Source: Noviherbaspirillum saxi (GTDB lineage Bacteria > Pseudomonadota > Gammaproteobacteria > Burkholderiales > Burkholderiaceae_D). From it: a stretch of DNA of 64,000 nt. Shown here piece by piece: positions 8,723 to 18,165 of the stretch. Location of the stretch: contig NZ_QYUO01000001.1 of the NCBI RefSeq assembly GCF_003591035.1, positions 930,001-994,000 of the forward strand, in the 5' to 3' direction. A model generated the notes under the pieces. The model was not told where the DNA came from and searched no databases. It saw nothing but the letters and a program-made list of their open reading frames with translations. Position numbers and translations under genes: made by a program. Numbering within the stretch: position 1 is the stretch's first letter; every line of letters begins with the position of its first letter.

Positions 8723-9519
8723 AAGACCTCAACCCGGACACTGAGCGATTCATTGCCGCCGCCGCGCCGCACGCCACGGATCGGCGCCGCCGAATCATAG
8801 TCTCGCCCGATGCCAAGCCGACAATGCGATGCATCTGTGAAGCGCGCATGCGTCACATCGATGCTTACCCATCCGGAAAACCCGTCTTCATCTACCCACA
8901 CATCGACCCAGGCATGGCTTTCCGCATGTGACGAGTCGCCGGGATCGATGTAGCCGGATACATAACGGGCAGGAATGCCGTGCACGTGGCAGCAGGCCAG
9001 GAAAAGATGGGCGTGGTCCTGGCAGACGCCTTGTTTCAGACGCAAGGCTTCTGCCGCGGTCGAGGTCACCACGGTGGCTCCGGTCTGATACAGCACCGCA
9101 TCCTGGATGGCATCGGCAAGTTCGAGCAACAGCATGCTGTTTGCGCCTGCACCGGTCCGCAAGCGCGTATGCGCAAATTCCGTCAGCGCCGCATCGGCTT
9201 CCGTCAGGCGGGTCGGCACCGTAAATACCAGCGGCGAGAAATCGACCGGTGTCGCAAGCCGGCCGCGATCCAGCGCGGCAACGTCAACCGTGCCGGACGC
9301 GACGATACGCACTTCATCATGCCGGCCGCAGATGGTCAGCATATGGCATCGATTGCCGAAAGCGTCTGCGAAGTCGTGCATCCGGCCGGTGCTGCTGATG
9401 TTCCAGGACAGCAGGCGCTGATGCGGTTCCACGCGCGGTGTCAGCCGCAGCTGCTGAATGGTGTAATTGAGCGGCGCCGTGTAGTGGTACACCGTCTCAT
9501 GGCGTATGGAAAGTGGCAT
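8710..9519 (-). CDS. Transglutaminase-like cysteine protease of the Anbu operon
   Basis: This 269-residue protein carries an N-terminal bacterial transglutaminase-like domain (SIRHETVYHYTAPL) and then the papain-like core. The catalytic Cys is in QGVCQDHAH, the His in SHAWVD and the Asp in IDVTHAR. Such proteins are predicted peptidases or amidases acting with the ATP-grasp and alpha-E partners. The last codons (Tyr-Gln-Ser-stop) are read from the terminal repeat of the palindromic element, so the native C-terminus has been replaced by element sequence. The catalytic core is intact, so the enzyme is probably still active. The gene lies 2 bases after the alpha-E gene. Confidence 0.88.
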   Translation of the reverse strand: MPLSIRHETVYHYTAPLNYTIQQLRLTPRVEPHQRLLSWNISSTGRMHDFADAFGNRCHMLTICGRHDEVRIVASGTVDVAALDRGRLATPVDFSPLVFTVPTRLTEADAALTEFAHTRLRTGAGANSMLLLELADAIQDAVLYQTGATVVTSTAAEALRLKQGVCQDHAHLFLACCHVHGIPARYVSGYIDPGDSSHAESHAWVDVWVDEDGFSGWVSIDVTHARFTDASHCRLGIGRDYDSAAPIRGVRRGGGNESLSVRVEVLYQS

Positions 9520-9521
9520 GG

Positions 9522-10484
9522 TCAGGCGGCCAGCGGAACGAGGAAATCGCGGCTGACACGATTGCCCAATTCGTACACGCGCTCCAGAAATTGCGTCAGA
9601 TAATCATGCAGGCCTGCTTTCAGGATTTCCTGAATATTGCCGAACTTCAGTTCTGCATGCAGGCGTCCGGCAAACCGCTCGGTATCGGACGATACATCGT
9701 TGTGAACATGCTGCAGATTGTTGACGACTTCTTCCAGGCAGGCGAGCAGCGAACGCGGCATATCGCCGCGCAGCATCAGCAGTTCGGCTACGCGCTCGGG
9801 TGTGATCACGTCACGGTATACCTTGCGGTAAATTTCAAAGGCCGAGACAGAGCGCAGGATCGCTGCCCAATAATAAAAATCCCGTTGCGCTTCTTCTTCT
9901 GGATGCGCATCGGTTTCGGTGGTCGACTGGGTGCCGTGAAACTTGACATCGAGAATACGCGCCGTGTTGTCGGCCCTTTCAAGAAAGGTGCCGAGCCGGA
10001 TGAAATAAAAGGCCTCGTCCTTGAGCATGGTGCCTATCGTCACGCCGCGCGACAGGTGCGAGCGATATTTCACCCATTCAAAGAACTGGCTCGGGTCGTT
10101 TTCCAGCCAGCCGTTGCGCAGTTTGCTCTGCAGGTCGAGATAAGTGGCGTTCTGGGTTTCCCAGACTTCGGTGGTCAGCGTGCCGCGCACCGCGCGCGCA
10201 TTTTCCCGGGCCTGGGTCAGGCATGAAACGATGGATGAAGGATTGTCCGGATCGCGCACCATGAAGTCGAGCACGTCCTTTGGCGTGAGCAATCCGTATT
10301 TGTGGTCGAATTCACTCAGCAATTCAGAAATGCCGAGCATGGCGCGCCAGCCCTGTTCAGCCGCTTCGGCCGATTGCGGCAGCAGCGCGGTCTGCACATT
10401 CACGTCCAGCATGCGTGCGGTGTTTTCCGCACGTTCGGTATAGCGGGCCATCCAGAATAAATGGTCTGCGGTGCGACTCAGCAT
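9522..10484 (-). CDS. Alpha-E domain protein
   Basis: This 320-residue, largely alpha-helical protein starts MLSRTADHLFWMARYTERAE, the signature of the alpha-E family, which carries conserved Glu and Arg residues. The family is almost always paired with a circularly permuted ATP-grasp enzyme and a transglutaminase-like protease, and is proposed to take part in making or breaking an amide-linked peptide tag. It has no signal peptide and is probably cytoplasmic. One base separates it from the ATP-grasp gene and two from the transglutaminase gene, which fits strict co-expression. Confidence 0.9.
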   Translation of the reverse strand: MLSRTADHLFWMARYTERAENTARMLDVNVQTALLPQSAEAAEQGWRAMLGISELLSEFDHKYGLLTPKDVLDFMVRDPDNPSSIVSCLTQARENARAVRGTLTTEVWETQNATYLDLQSKLRNGWLENDPSQFFEWVKYRSHLSRGVTIGTMLKDEAFYFIRLGTFLERADNTARILDVKFHGTQSTTETDAHPEEEAQRDFYYWAAILRSVSAFEIYRKVYRDVITPERVAELLMLRGDMPRSLLACLEEVVNNLQHVHNDVSSDTERFAGRLHAELKFGNIQEILKAGLHDYLTQFLERVYELGNRVSRDFLVPLAA

Positions 10485-10485
10485 G

Positions 10486-11898
10486 TCATCTCTCCAAAAC
10501 CCAGGTGTCCTTGGTGCCGCCGCCTTGTGACGAATTGACCACCAGCGAGCCTTCGTTCAAGGCCACGCGGGTCAGGCCTCCCTTGACCATGGATACGGTT
10601 TTTCCTGATAGCACGAAAGGGCGCAGGTCGATATGGCGCGGCGCGATGCCGGCATCGACATAGGTAGGGCAGGCCGACAAGGCCAGCGTCGGCTGTGCGA
10701 TGTAACCGTCCGGCTTGGCAAGCAGGCGCTGCCGGAACGCTTCGATTTCCGCCTTGGTCGATGCCGGTCCGACCAGCATGCCGTAGCCGCCTGCGCCATG
10801 GACTTCCTTGACGACCAGTTCCGGCAGATTGTCCAGCGTGTACTGCAGGTCTTCCTGCTTGCGACACTGGTAGGTCGGCACATTGTTCAGGATGGGATCT
10901 TCCGACAGATAGAACTTGATCATGTTCGGCACGTAGGGATAGATCGACTTGTCATCGGCCACGCCGGTACCAATCGCATTGGCCAGCGTGACCCGTCCGG
11001 CGCGATATACCGACAGCAGTCCCGGCACGCCCAGCGATGAATCGGGGCGGAAGGCAAGCGGATCGAGGAAGTCGTCATCGATGCGCCGATAGATCACATC
11101 GATGCGCTTCGGACCGCGCGTGGTGCGCATGTAGACTGCATTATCGTCGACGAACAAGTCCTTGCCTTCCACCAGTTCAACGCCCATTTGCTGCGCCAGG
11201 AAGGCATGCTCGAAATAGGCCGAGTTGTACATGCCTGGCGTCATGACCACGACGGTTGGATCTGACACGCCGACCGGCGCGACCGAACGCAGGTTATCCA
11301 GCAGCATGTCCGGATAGTGCGCGACCGGCGCGATCTTGTAATGCGCGAACAGTTCGGGGAAGAGGCGCATCATCATCTTGCGGTCTTCCAGCATGTACGA
11401 CACGCCGGACGGCACGCGCAGGTTATCTTCCAGCACGTAGAACTCGCCTTCGCCAGCACGCACGATATCGACGCCGGCAATGTGCGCATAGATGTCGGAC
11501 ACCACCGAAATACCCTGCATCTCGGGGCGGTATTGGGCATTGCGGAAAATCTGCTCGGCCGGTACCACCCCCGCCTTCACGATATTCTGATCATGATAGA
11601 TATCGTGAATAAACATATTCAACGCCTTGACGCGTTGCACCAGGCCGGCTTCCAGCTGTGCCCATTCCTTGGCCGGAATGATGCGCGGGATGATGTCGAA
11701 AGGGATCAGCCGCTCGGTGCCGGCGTCGTTTCCATAGACCGCAAACGTGATGCCCACCCGGCGGAATATGAAGTCGGCTTCGGTACGCTTGCGGTCTATG
11801 ACCTCCGGCGGCTGCGTCGACAGCCAGTCCTGGAAGCGCCGGTAGTGGGTTCGGACAGAAGCTTCGTCCGCATACATCTCGTCGAAAAAGTTCGGCAT
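10486..11898 (-). CDS. Circularly permuted ATP-grasp amidoligase-type protein
   Basis: This is an ATP-grasp enzyme with permuted strand order, predicted to form an amide or peptide bond using ATP. The start MPNFFDEMYADEASVRTHY (ATG at 11898, 470 residues) is the conserved family beginning; a TTG at 11922 would add eight residues. Landmarks are FDIIPRIIPAKEW, EDNLRVPSGVSYMLEDR, VIYRRIDDDFLDPL, and the ATP-binding stretch VVKEVHGAGGYGMLVGP followed by DLRPFVL. It is the first gene of the Anbu operon. The 131 bases upstream of it, before the symporter gene end, must hold the promoter, but I cannot identify a clear one. Confidence 0.88.
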   Translation of the reverse strand: MPNFFDEMYADEASVRTHYRRFQDWLSTQPPEVIDRKRTEADFIFRRVGITFAVYGNDAGTERLIPFDIIPRIIPAKEWAQLEAGLVQRVKALNMFIHDIYHDQNIVKAGVVPAEQIFRNAQYRPEMQGISVVSDIYAHIAGVDIVRAGEGEFYVLEDNLRVPSGVSYMLEDRKMMMRLFPELFAHYKIAPVAHYPDMLLDNLRSVAPVGVSDPTVVVMTPGMYNSAYFEHAFLAQQMGVELVEGKDLFVDDNAVYMRTTRGPKRIDVIYRRIDDDFLDPLAFRPDSSLGVPGLLSVYRAGRVTLANAIGTGVADDKSIYPYVPNMIKFYLSEDPILNNVPTYQCRKQEDLQYTLDNLPELVVKEVHGAGGYGMLVGPASTKAEIEAFRQRLLAKPDGYIAQPTLALSACPTYVDAGIAPRHIDLRPFVLSGKTVSMVKGGLTRVALNEGSLVVNSSQGGGTKDTWVLER

Positions 11899-12029
11899 GG
11901 CTTTGCTTGGATGGTTATGCAATCAGCTTAGCGCAGACGTTGCCGTCCGCGCTGAGTTTGATCATGGTTAATGCCAGAAACGTGCCAGTAAGGAAGTTTC
12001 CGCTGCTTTTCCGTGCGTGACCGACCTTG

Positions 12030-14066
12030 TTATGGCAAGCGGATATGGTCGACCAAGGCTTCGGTGCGCCGGTCCGGTGCGGCGGTGCACAGGCTGGCCA
12101 GCGCGATAGCCAGGAAGCCGGCAGGCACGCCGAACACGCCGGCGGAGATCGGGGCGATCCCGAACCACTGATTCAAGGATGAGCCGCCGAGTGCCGGATA
12201 GGTGCGGATCATGTAATACACGCATACGGCAAACCCGACCAGCATGCCGGCGATTGCACCCTGCTGGTTCGCCCGTTTCCAGAAAACGCCCAAAACCAGG
12301 GCGGGGAACAAGGTGGATGAAGCAAGCGAGAAGGCAGCGCCCACCATGGACAGGATATCGCCGGGCTTCAGCGAAGCTGCATAGGCGGCGATCAGCGCCA
12401 CGACCAGCAACAGCAGTTTCGAGATCGTCACACGCTTCTGGGTGGATGCCGTCGGATCCACCGTCTTGTAATAAATGTCGTGCGACAGAGCATTCGAAAT
12501 GGTCAGAAGCAGTCCGTCGGCAGTCGACAACGCGGCTGCCAGCCCGCCGGCCGCCACCAGTCCTGAAATCACGTAAGGCAGGCCGGCGATCTCGGGCGTC
12601 GCCAGCACCACGATATCGCCATCCATCACGATCTCGGCCAATTGCACGATGCCGTCACGGTTCATGTCGGTGATGGTGACAAGCGGATTGATCTTGTCCA
12701 CGCTCGCCCAGTAGGACACCCAGGACGGCAGTTTGGAGAAGGGAGTGCCAACCAGCGAAGTGTAGATATCGTATTTCACCAGCACCGCCAGCGCCGGCAC
12801 CGTGATGTACAGCAGCATGATGAAGAACAGCGTCCAGAATACCGATTTTCGTGCCTGCCGCACCGTGGGCGTCGTATAGAAACGCACCAGAATATGGGGC
12901 AGGGCGGCCGTTCCCATCATCAGGCACAGGACCAGCGCCAGGAAGTTGTTGCGCTTGGTATCGGATGCTTTCTGGGTCTTTCCGGGAAAGGGCGTTTCAT
13001 GGGCGACCACTGGTTCCGAGCGCGCCAAGTTGTAGGCCTTTGCTTCGCGCCATTTGCGTTCGGCCTCGGCCACATCACGGGGATACGCCGCCAGCGTTCT
13101 GCCGGCGGCCTTTATTTCGATCAGCGACGCATTGCTGCGCTTGAGATCCTCGACATGGTGCTGCATGTCGACCAGGCCGTCTTCCCATGATTTGGGCAGG
13201 TTCTTCAGGCGATTGTCATATTCGGCCGCGCGTTGACGGAAGATATCGCGCACCTGCTGTTCCATCGGGTCGCTGTTGAGTTCCTTTTCGCGTTCGCTGA
13301 GCTTGGAAAGCGCGGAGCCATAGGCCAACTGCGGAATCGGGACGTTGGTATGCTTGACCGACAGCCACATCACCGGAATCATGTAGGCAATGATGATGAT
13401 GATGTACTGCGCGACCTGGGTCCATGTGATCGCCCGCATGCCACCCAGAAAGGAGCACACCAGGATACTCGCCAGGCCGAGGAAGATGCCCACCGAAAAA
13501 TCGACCCCGGTAAAGCGCGAAGTAATCAGGCCGACACCATAGATTTGCGCAACCACATAGGTAAACGACACTACCACGGTTGCAATGACTGCAAGCACGC
13601 GCACGATATTGCCGCTATAGCGCCCGGTGTAACGCGCCGCGAGAAAGTCCGGAATGGTGTATTGCCCGAACTTGTTGAGGAAGGGGGCAATCAACAGCGC
13701 CACCAGACAATAGCCGCCGGTCCAGCCCAGGATGTACGCCAGCCCGTCGAAACCCATGACGTACAGGCCGCCCGCCAGACTGATGAAGCTGGCTGCCGAC
13801 ATCCAGTCTGCGGCGGTTGCCATGCCATTGAATAATGGCGGCACGCGTCTTCCCGCCACATAGTATTCGGAAACATCCGAGGTGCGGCTGATCACCCCGA
13901 TCCCGGCATACAGCACGATGGTCGAGAACATGAACATGTAGCCTATCCACGCACGCGGAAACCCTTCTTTCTCGAGGATGGCCAAGGCGATCAGGAATAC
14001 GATGAAGCCGAGCGTGTACCAGCTGTAATAGATAGAGAGGCGGCGTGAAAACGATTTATTCGGCAT
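12030..14066 (-). CDS. Sodium:solute symporter family protein (acetate/monocarboxylate permease-like)
   Basis: This polytopic inner-membrane protein of the SSS family starts SRRLSIYYSWYTLGF and keeps the family core SEYYVAGRRVPPLFNGMATA, ADWMSAASFISLAGGLY and AALSTADGLLLTISNALSHD. About 13 membrane spans are visible. Between spans, roughly residues 255-370, lies a long charged, helical insertion typical of the VC_2705-type subfamily that pairs with DUF4212. I use the ATG at 14066 (678 residues); an ATG at 14078 is also possible. The partner DUF4212 gene overlaps its start and a two-component system lies upstream, so uptake of a small organic acid under sensor control is likely. The substrate is not proven. 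Confidence 0.88.
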   Translation of the reverse strand: MPNKSFSRRLSIYYSWYTLGFIVFLIALAILEKEGFPRAWIGYMFMFSTIVLYAGIGVISRTSDVSEYYVAGRRVPPLFNGMATAADWMSAASFISLAGGLYVMGFDGLAYILGWTGGYCLVALLIAPFLNKFGQYTIPDFLAARYTGRYSGNIVRVLAVIATVVVSFTYVVAQIYGVGLITSRFTGVDFSVGIFLGLASILVCSFLGGMRAITWTQVAQYIIIIIAYMIPVMWLSVKHTNVPIPQLAYGSALSKLSEREKELNSDPMEQQVRDIFRQRAAEYDNRLKNLPKSWEDGLVDMQHHVEDLKRSNASLIEIKAAGRTLAAYPRDVAEAERKWREAKAYNLARSEPVVAHETPFPGKTQKASDTKRNNFLALVLCLMMGTAALPHILVRFYTTPTVRQARKSVFWTLFFIMLLYITVPALAVLVKYDIYTSLVGTPFSKLPSWVSYWASVDKINPLVTITDMNRDGIVQLAEIVMDGDIVVLATPEIAGLPYVISGLVAAGGLAAALSTADGLLLTISNALSHDIYYKTVDPTASTQKRVTISKLLLLVVALIAAYAASLKPGDILSMVGAAFSLASSTLFPALVLGVFWKRANQQGAIAGMLVGFAVCVYYMIRTYPALGGSSLNQWFGIAPISAGVFGVPAGFLAIALASLCTAAPDRRTEALVDHIRLP

Positions 14067-14331
14067 CGGCAGGCTCATCGTCAAGCAGCCGGTCGAGGCG
14101 GCTCATGTGTTGCATATAAACGGCGACAATCACTAGGTACAACACCGTCAAGCCCTGGCCTGCCATATAAAAGGAAAATGGCCAGCCCAGGATGGTAAAG
14201 CCGGATAGTTCGCGCGCGAAGAAAGTCAACCCGAACGTCATCGAAAACCATATCGCAATCAGCACGCCGGTAAAACGCCGCACGCGGCGCCAATACAGGG
14301 CGCGGCGATACAAGACGGTCTGGGCATCCAT
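14056..14331 (-). CDS. DUF4212 small subunit of the sodium:solute symporter
   Basis: This 91-residue membrane protein has two hydrophobic helices (about 22-44 and 53-72) and the family patterns YWRRVRRFTGVLIAIWF and FARELSGFTILGWPFSFYMA. DUF4212 proteins nearly always precede a VC_2705-type symporter and probably form part of it. Its stop overlaps the symporter start region and its start codon touches the histidine kinase stop, so all four genes appear to be one transcript. Confidence 0.9.
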   Translation of the reverse strand: MDAQTVLYRRALYWRRVRRFTGVLIAIWFSMTFGLTFFARELSGFTILGWPFSFYMAGQGLTVLYLVIVAVYMQHMSRLDRLLDDEPADAE

Positions 14332-15878
14332 CAGCCGATATCCTCGATGAAGTCGGGCCGCTGTTCCATGCGCAGGATGACGCGGAACAGGCTGCCCGGA
14401 CGCTTGGGATCATGGCAATGCGGGTTGTTATAGATTTCGACCGTCGCTCCGTGCTGCTGGGCGATCTCGCGCACGATCGACAAACCGAGGCCGCTGCCCT
14501 CGACATTGCTGCCCAGGATGCGATAGAAACGCTCGAAGACGTGGCCGCGCTCGGCCGGTGGAATGCCTGGGCCGGTGTCCTCGACTTCAAGTATCGCCTG
14601 CTCTTCGGTCACGTTGGCACGCACGCGTACCGTGACGCTGCCGCCTGCCGGGGTGTACCGCAGCGCATTGTCGATCAGATTACTGAGCAACTCGCGCAGC
14701 ATTACCGCGTTCCCCGTCACCATGATCGGGTGGCCGGGCTGTTCGAAACCGAGATCGATACGCTGGGTGAAGGATTGCTGCACCCAATCGTGCACGACAT
14801 TGCGCGCCAGTTCCGACAGTTCCAGCGGCATGAGCGGTTTGGATTCCGGTGTCTCATTTTCCGCGCGTGCCAGGGCCAGCAATTGATTGACCAGGCGTGT
14901 CGCCGTTTCCGAGCTTTTTGATAATTGTTCGAGGGAGCGGTGGATTTCATCCGGACGGGTTTCGCGCAACGCCAGCTCGGATTGCATGCGCATGCCGGCC
15001 AGAGGCGTCTTCATCTGATGCGCAGCGTCGGCAATGAAGCGCTTCTGCATTTCTATGCTTTGCGATAGGCGCTCAAGCAAGTCGTTGAGCGACCGCACGA
15101 GCGGAGAAATTTCTTCCGGCACCTGACCTGATTCGATCGGACTCAAATCATCCGGCCGTCGGGCACGGATGCGTTGCTGCAGTTCCGCCAGCGGCGACAA
15201 GCCCCGTGACAGTGCGAACCACACCAGGGCCAAAGCGATGGGCAGGATGATGAACTGCGGCAGGATCACGCCCTTGATGATTTCATTGGCCAGTTGGGCG
15301 CGCTTGTCCAGCGTTTCGGCCACCTGTACCAGTGCCACATACGGCTCTCTTGCCTTGGGCGCATTGCGCGAGCGCCTGAGATCGACATACACATAGGCGA
15401 CCCGCACCTCGGTGCCGCGCATGGTATCGTTGCGCAGCTTCACCGCACCGGTCGGCGGTCGTTCCTCATCGACGGGCAGCGGCAGATCATCGTCGCCGTC
15501 GATGAATTCCCCCTTGGGACCGATAATCTGAAAAAAGACATTGTCGATATCATCGGCGCGCAGGATATCGCGCGCGGGGCCCGGCAATTGCGGCACCACT
15601 TTGCCGTTGACTTCCTTTACCTGCTGGGCGAGAACGATCACATTGTCGTCAAGCGCGCGGTCGAAAGGATGGTTGGCGATCGATTTGGCGACGAGATAAG
15701 TGATGGCAATGCTCATCGGCCACAGCAACAGTAGCGGTACCAGCATCCAGTCGAGGATTTCTCCGAAGAGAGAGCGCTGTATATGCTCTTCCGGTTGGGT
15801 CGCAACATCGTCATAGGCCGCGAGCGGAGACAGTTCGGAAGCGGTCGGGCTGCCATCCTCACGCGGGGTGTCGCTCAT
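14331..15878 (-). CDS. Two-component sensor histidine kinase (QseC/TctE-like)
   Basis: This 515-residue inner-membrane kinase has a membrane span at about 44-66, a periplasmic sensor segment to about 200 and a second span near 205-225. After a linker follow the HisKA box DAAHQMKTPLAGM with phosphorylated His287, and an ATPase domain with NLIDNALRYTP, VEDTGPGIP and GSGLGLSIV. The 35 residues before the first span are hydrophilic and unusually long for the group. It lies 8 bases after the response regulator and upstream of DUF4212 and the symporter, an arrangement that suggests the kinase senses the transported substrate or its availability. Confidence 0.92.
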   Translation of the reverse strand: MSDTPREDGSPTASELSPLAAYDDVATQPEEHIQRSLFGEILDWMLVPLLLLWPMSIAITYLVAKSIANHPFDRALDDNVIVLAQQVKEVNGKVVPQLPGPARDILRADDIDNVFFQIIGPKGEFIDGDDDLPLPVDEERPPTGAVKLRNDTMRGTEVRVAYVYVDLRRSRNAPKAREPYVALVQVAETLDKRAQLANEIIKGVILPQFIILPIALALVWFALSRGLSPLAELQQRIRARRPDDLSPIESGQVPEEISPLVRSLNDLLERLSQSIEMQKRFIADAAHQMKTPLAGMRMQSELALRETRPDEIHRSLEQLSKSSETATRLVNQLLALARAENETPESKPLMPLELSELARNVVHDWVQQSFTQRIDLGFEQPGHPIMVTGNAVMLRELLSNLIDNALRYTPAGGSVTVRVRANVTEEQAILEVEDTGPGIPPAERGHVFERFYRILGSNVEGSGLGLSIVREIAQQHGATVEIYNNPHCHDPKRPGSLFRVILRMEQRPDFIEDIG

Positions 15879-15886
15879 GAGTCGGA

Positions 15887-16588
15887 TCAGCTTGATGCCG
15901 GCGCACCATGTGCCGCAGCATCGGAATATTTCTCAAGGCAATAACCAAGGCCGCGCACCGTCGCGATCCGTACGCCGCCCAATTCGATCTTCTTGCGCAG
16001 GCGATGCACATACACTTCGATGGCGTTGTTGCTGACCTCTTCGCCCCACTCGCACAAGTGGTCGACCAGCTGTTCCTTCGATACGAGGCGGCCGGTGCGC
16101 TGCAAAAGCACTTCCAGCAGGCCGAGTTCGCGGGCCGACAAGTCCAGCATCTGCTCGTTCATGTAGGCGATACGTCCGACCTGATCGTAGGATAGCGGCC
16201 CATGCTTGATGACCGTAGGGCCGCCGCCGGCGCCGCGCCGCGTCAGCGCGCGCACCCGTGCTTCGAGTTCCGACAAGGCAAACGGCTTGGCCATGAAATC
16301 ATCGGCACCCAAGTCCAGTCCCTTTACCCGCTGTTCGACCGAATCGCCGGCTGTAAGAATGAGCACCGGCAGGTGTGAATTACGTGCGCGCAGCCGGCGC
16401 AGCACTTCCAGACCCTGCATTTTCGGCAAGCCAAGATCCAGGATCAGCAAGTCGAAATCTTGGGTGGAGAGTGCGGAATCCGCTTCCAGGCCGTTTTTCA
16501 CGCAATCGGTCGCATACCCGGATTGCCGCAAGGAGCGAGTGAGGCCATCGGCTAGTACACTGTCGTCTTCGGCAAGAAGGATGCGCAT
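15887..16588 (-). CDS. OmpR-family response regulator (TctD/QseB-like)
   Basis: This 233-residue protein has a receiver domain with acidic residues Asp8/Asp9, phospho-acceptor Asp51 (ILDLGLPKM), a switch Thr in LILTAGD and Lys in GADDFMAKPF. A winged-helix DNA-binding domain follows (ELGLLEVLLQRTGRLVSKEQ, EVYVHRLRKKI). It is the first gene of the four-gene leftward operon with its cognate kinase, DUF4212 and the symporter, which are the likely targets. The start at 16588 gives the canonical MRILLAEDD. Confidence 0.94.
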   Translation of the reverse strand: MRILLAEDDSVLADGLTRSLRQSGYATDCVKNGLEADSALSTQDFDLLILDLGLPKMQGLEVLRRLRARNSHLPVLILTAGDSVEQRVKGLDLGADDFMAKPFALSELEARVRALTRRGAGGGPTVIKHGPLSYDQVGRIAYMNEQMLDLSARELGLLEVLLQRTGRLVSKEQLVDHLCEWGEEVSNNAIEVYVHRLRKKIELGGVRIATVRGLGYCLEKYSDAAAHGAPASS

Positions 16589-16730
16589 GATAGAAAGAAC
16601 CGCAATCTAAGATAAGTAAGTCTATTGCCTTTAATCCATGTCGGCAAGGCGGCTGATTCCTTGGAGGCGGCAGCCACGCCTACCATCTTAATAAAGTTTG
16701 TCGGGATTGGAAAATCCTGCTTGCATCAAT

Positions 16731-16750
16731 CACTGTTTTTTTATACAGTA
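16731..16750 (+). promoter_or_regulatory. LexA (SOS) box upstream of recA
   Basis: The 20-base sequence CACTGTTTTTTTATACAGTA matches the LexA operator CTGT-N8-ACAG with the extended TA flank on the right. It lies 78 bases upstream of the recA ATG. A TTGCAT at 16721-16726 could serve as -35 element, in which case the operator covers the -10 region, the usual arrangement for SOS repression. It faces the divergent response regulator gene 142 bases away. Confidence 0.9.
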
Positions 16751-16828
16751 TGCCTTGTGACGTTGAAAGGCGCCTCAATATCCGAGACTCGCTATTCATT
16801 AATATTTAACCGTCGAAAGAACACTGTT

Positions 16829-17890
16829 ATGGACGAAAAGAAAGCAGCGCAAAATCCCGAAAAAAGCAAGGCTCTTGCGGCAGCGCTTGCGCAGATTGAA
16901 AAGCAGTTTGGCAAGGGCTCCGTGATGCGCATGGTGGACGGCGCCGTTGCGGAAGAAGTGCAGGTGGTTTCGACGGGCTCGCTCGGTCTCGATATCGCAC
17001 TCGGCGTTGGCGGCCTGCCACGTGGCCGTGTCGTTGAAATCTATGGTCCGGAATCTTCCGGTAAAACAACGCTGACCCTGCAGGCAATTGCAGAGATGCA
17101 GAAACTTGGCGGCACCTGTGCCTTTATCGATGCCGAACATGCGCTGGACGTGGTGTATGCCCAAAAACTGGGTGTCAATCTCTCTGAGTTGCTGATCTCT
17201 CAGCCTGACACAGGCGAGCAGGCGTTGGAAATCTGCGATGCGCTGGTGCGCTCCGGTAGCGTCGACCTGGTTGTTGTCGACTCGGTAGCGGCATTGACGC
17301 CACGTGCGGAAATCGAAGGCGACATGGGCGATTCCCTGCCTGGCTTGCAAGCGCGACTGATGTCCCAGGCGCTGCGTAAATTGACAGGCAGCATCAACCG
17401 TACCAATACCCTCGTTATCTTCATCAACCAGATTCGTATGAAGATCGGTGTGATGTTCGGTAATCCGGAAACGACGACCGGCGGCAATGCGCTGAAGTTT
17501 TACGCCTCCGTGCGTCTGGATATCCGCCGCACCGGTTCCATCAAGTCGGGCGACGAAGTCATTGGTAACGAAACCAAGGTGAAGGTAGTCAAGAACAAAG
17601 TCGCTCCGCCGTTCAGGGAAGCGCATTTTGACATTCTGTACGGAGAAGGTACTTCCCGTGAAGGCGAGATCCTGGATCTGGGCTCTGAAGCAAAGATCGT
17701 CGAAAAATCGGGCGCCTGGTACAGCTATAACGGCGAACGGATTGGGCAAGGCAAGGACAATGCACGCAACTACCTGAAAGAGCACCCGGAACTGGCTCGC
17801 GAAATTGAAAATAAGGTACGTGCATCGCTGGGCGTTCGGGAATTGCCCCCAACTGCAGCCGAAACTGCTACCGCATCAGACTCCGAGTAA
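16829..17890 (+). CDS. recA: Recombinase RecA
   Basis: RecA forms filaments on single-stranded DNA, drives strand exchange in recombinational repair and triggers LexA self-cleavage. The ATG at 16829 gives 353 residues. Walker A is GPESSGKT (73-80); other landmarks are [29 protein letters not shown] and loop L2 around [20 protein letters not shown]. The C-terminus is short and acidic, as usual. Longer upstream frames run through the LexA box region and are not credible. recX follows 275 bases downstream. Confidence 0.98.
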   Translation: MDEKKAAQNPEKSKALAAALAQIEKQFGKGSVMRMVDGAVAEEVQVVSTGSLGLDIALGVGGLPRGRVVEIYGPESSGKTTLTLQAIAEMQKLGGTCAFIDAEHALDVVYAQKLGVNLSELLISQPDTGEQALEICDALVRSGSVDLVVVDSVAALTPRAEIEGDMGDSLPGLQARLMSQALRKLTGSINRTNTLVIFINQIRMKIGVMFGNPETTTGGNALKFYASVRLDIRRTGSIKSGDEVIGNETKVKVVKNKVAPPFREAHFDILYGEGTSREGEILDLGSEAKIVEKSGAWYSYNGERIGQGKDNARNYLKEHPELAREIENKVRASLGVRELPPTAAETATASDSE

Positions 17891-18010
17891 CCAGCAACAA
17901 TGACGTGATTGTGTAGGGCGCATACCTGGTGCTCCCACACATCCTTAACTGCTTACTTCACGTGAAAGAGCCCGCGCCTGTCGCCGGAATATTTCATTGG
18001 CGTGCGAAGC

Positions 18011-18053
18011 AATGGCACCTGAATGCAGTGCTATGCTGCATTCAGATGCCATT
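18011..18053 (+). repeat. Stable hairpin in the recA-recX interval
   Basis: An interrupted inverted repeat pairs AATGGCA with TGCCATT and, after a 2 x 2 internal mismatch, TGAATGCAG with CTGCATTCA around a 7-base loop. There is no T run after it, so it is not a classic terminator. It may attenuate read-through or stabilise the recA transcript; in other bacteria a hairpin in this interval lowers recX expression relative to recA (general knowledge). Confidence 0.7.
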
Positions 18054-18165
18054 ATCGAGCAGCCTGTGGCACGAATGGCAATCCTTGTGGGTCGCGAGCC
18101 GCAAGGGCCAAACGGCCACTTCTTCCGGAGGTTGCGGAAGCCGATGAATTTTTAGCGCATATATC

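Noticed and set aside
16625..16828. N-terminal extension of RecA
   Set aside because: The open frame continues upstream but passes through the LexA box and promoter; RecA proteins start at the ATG at 16829.
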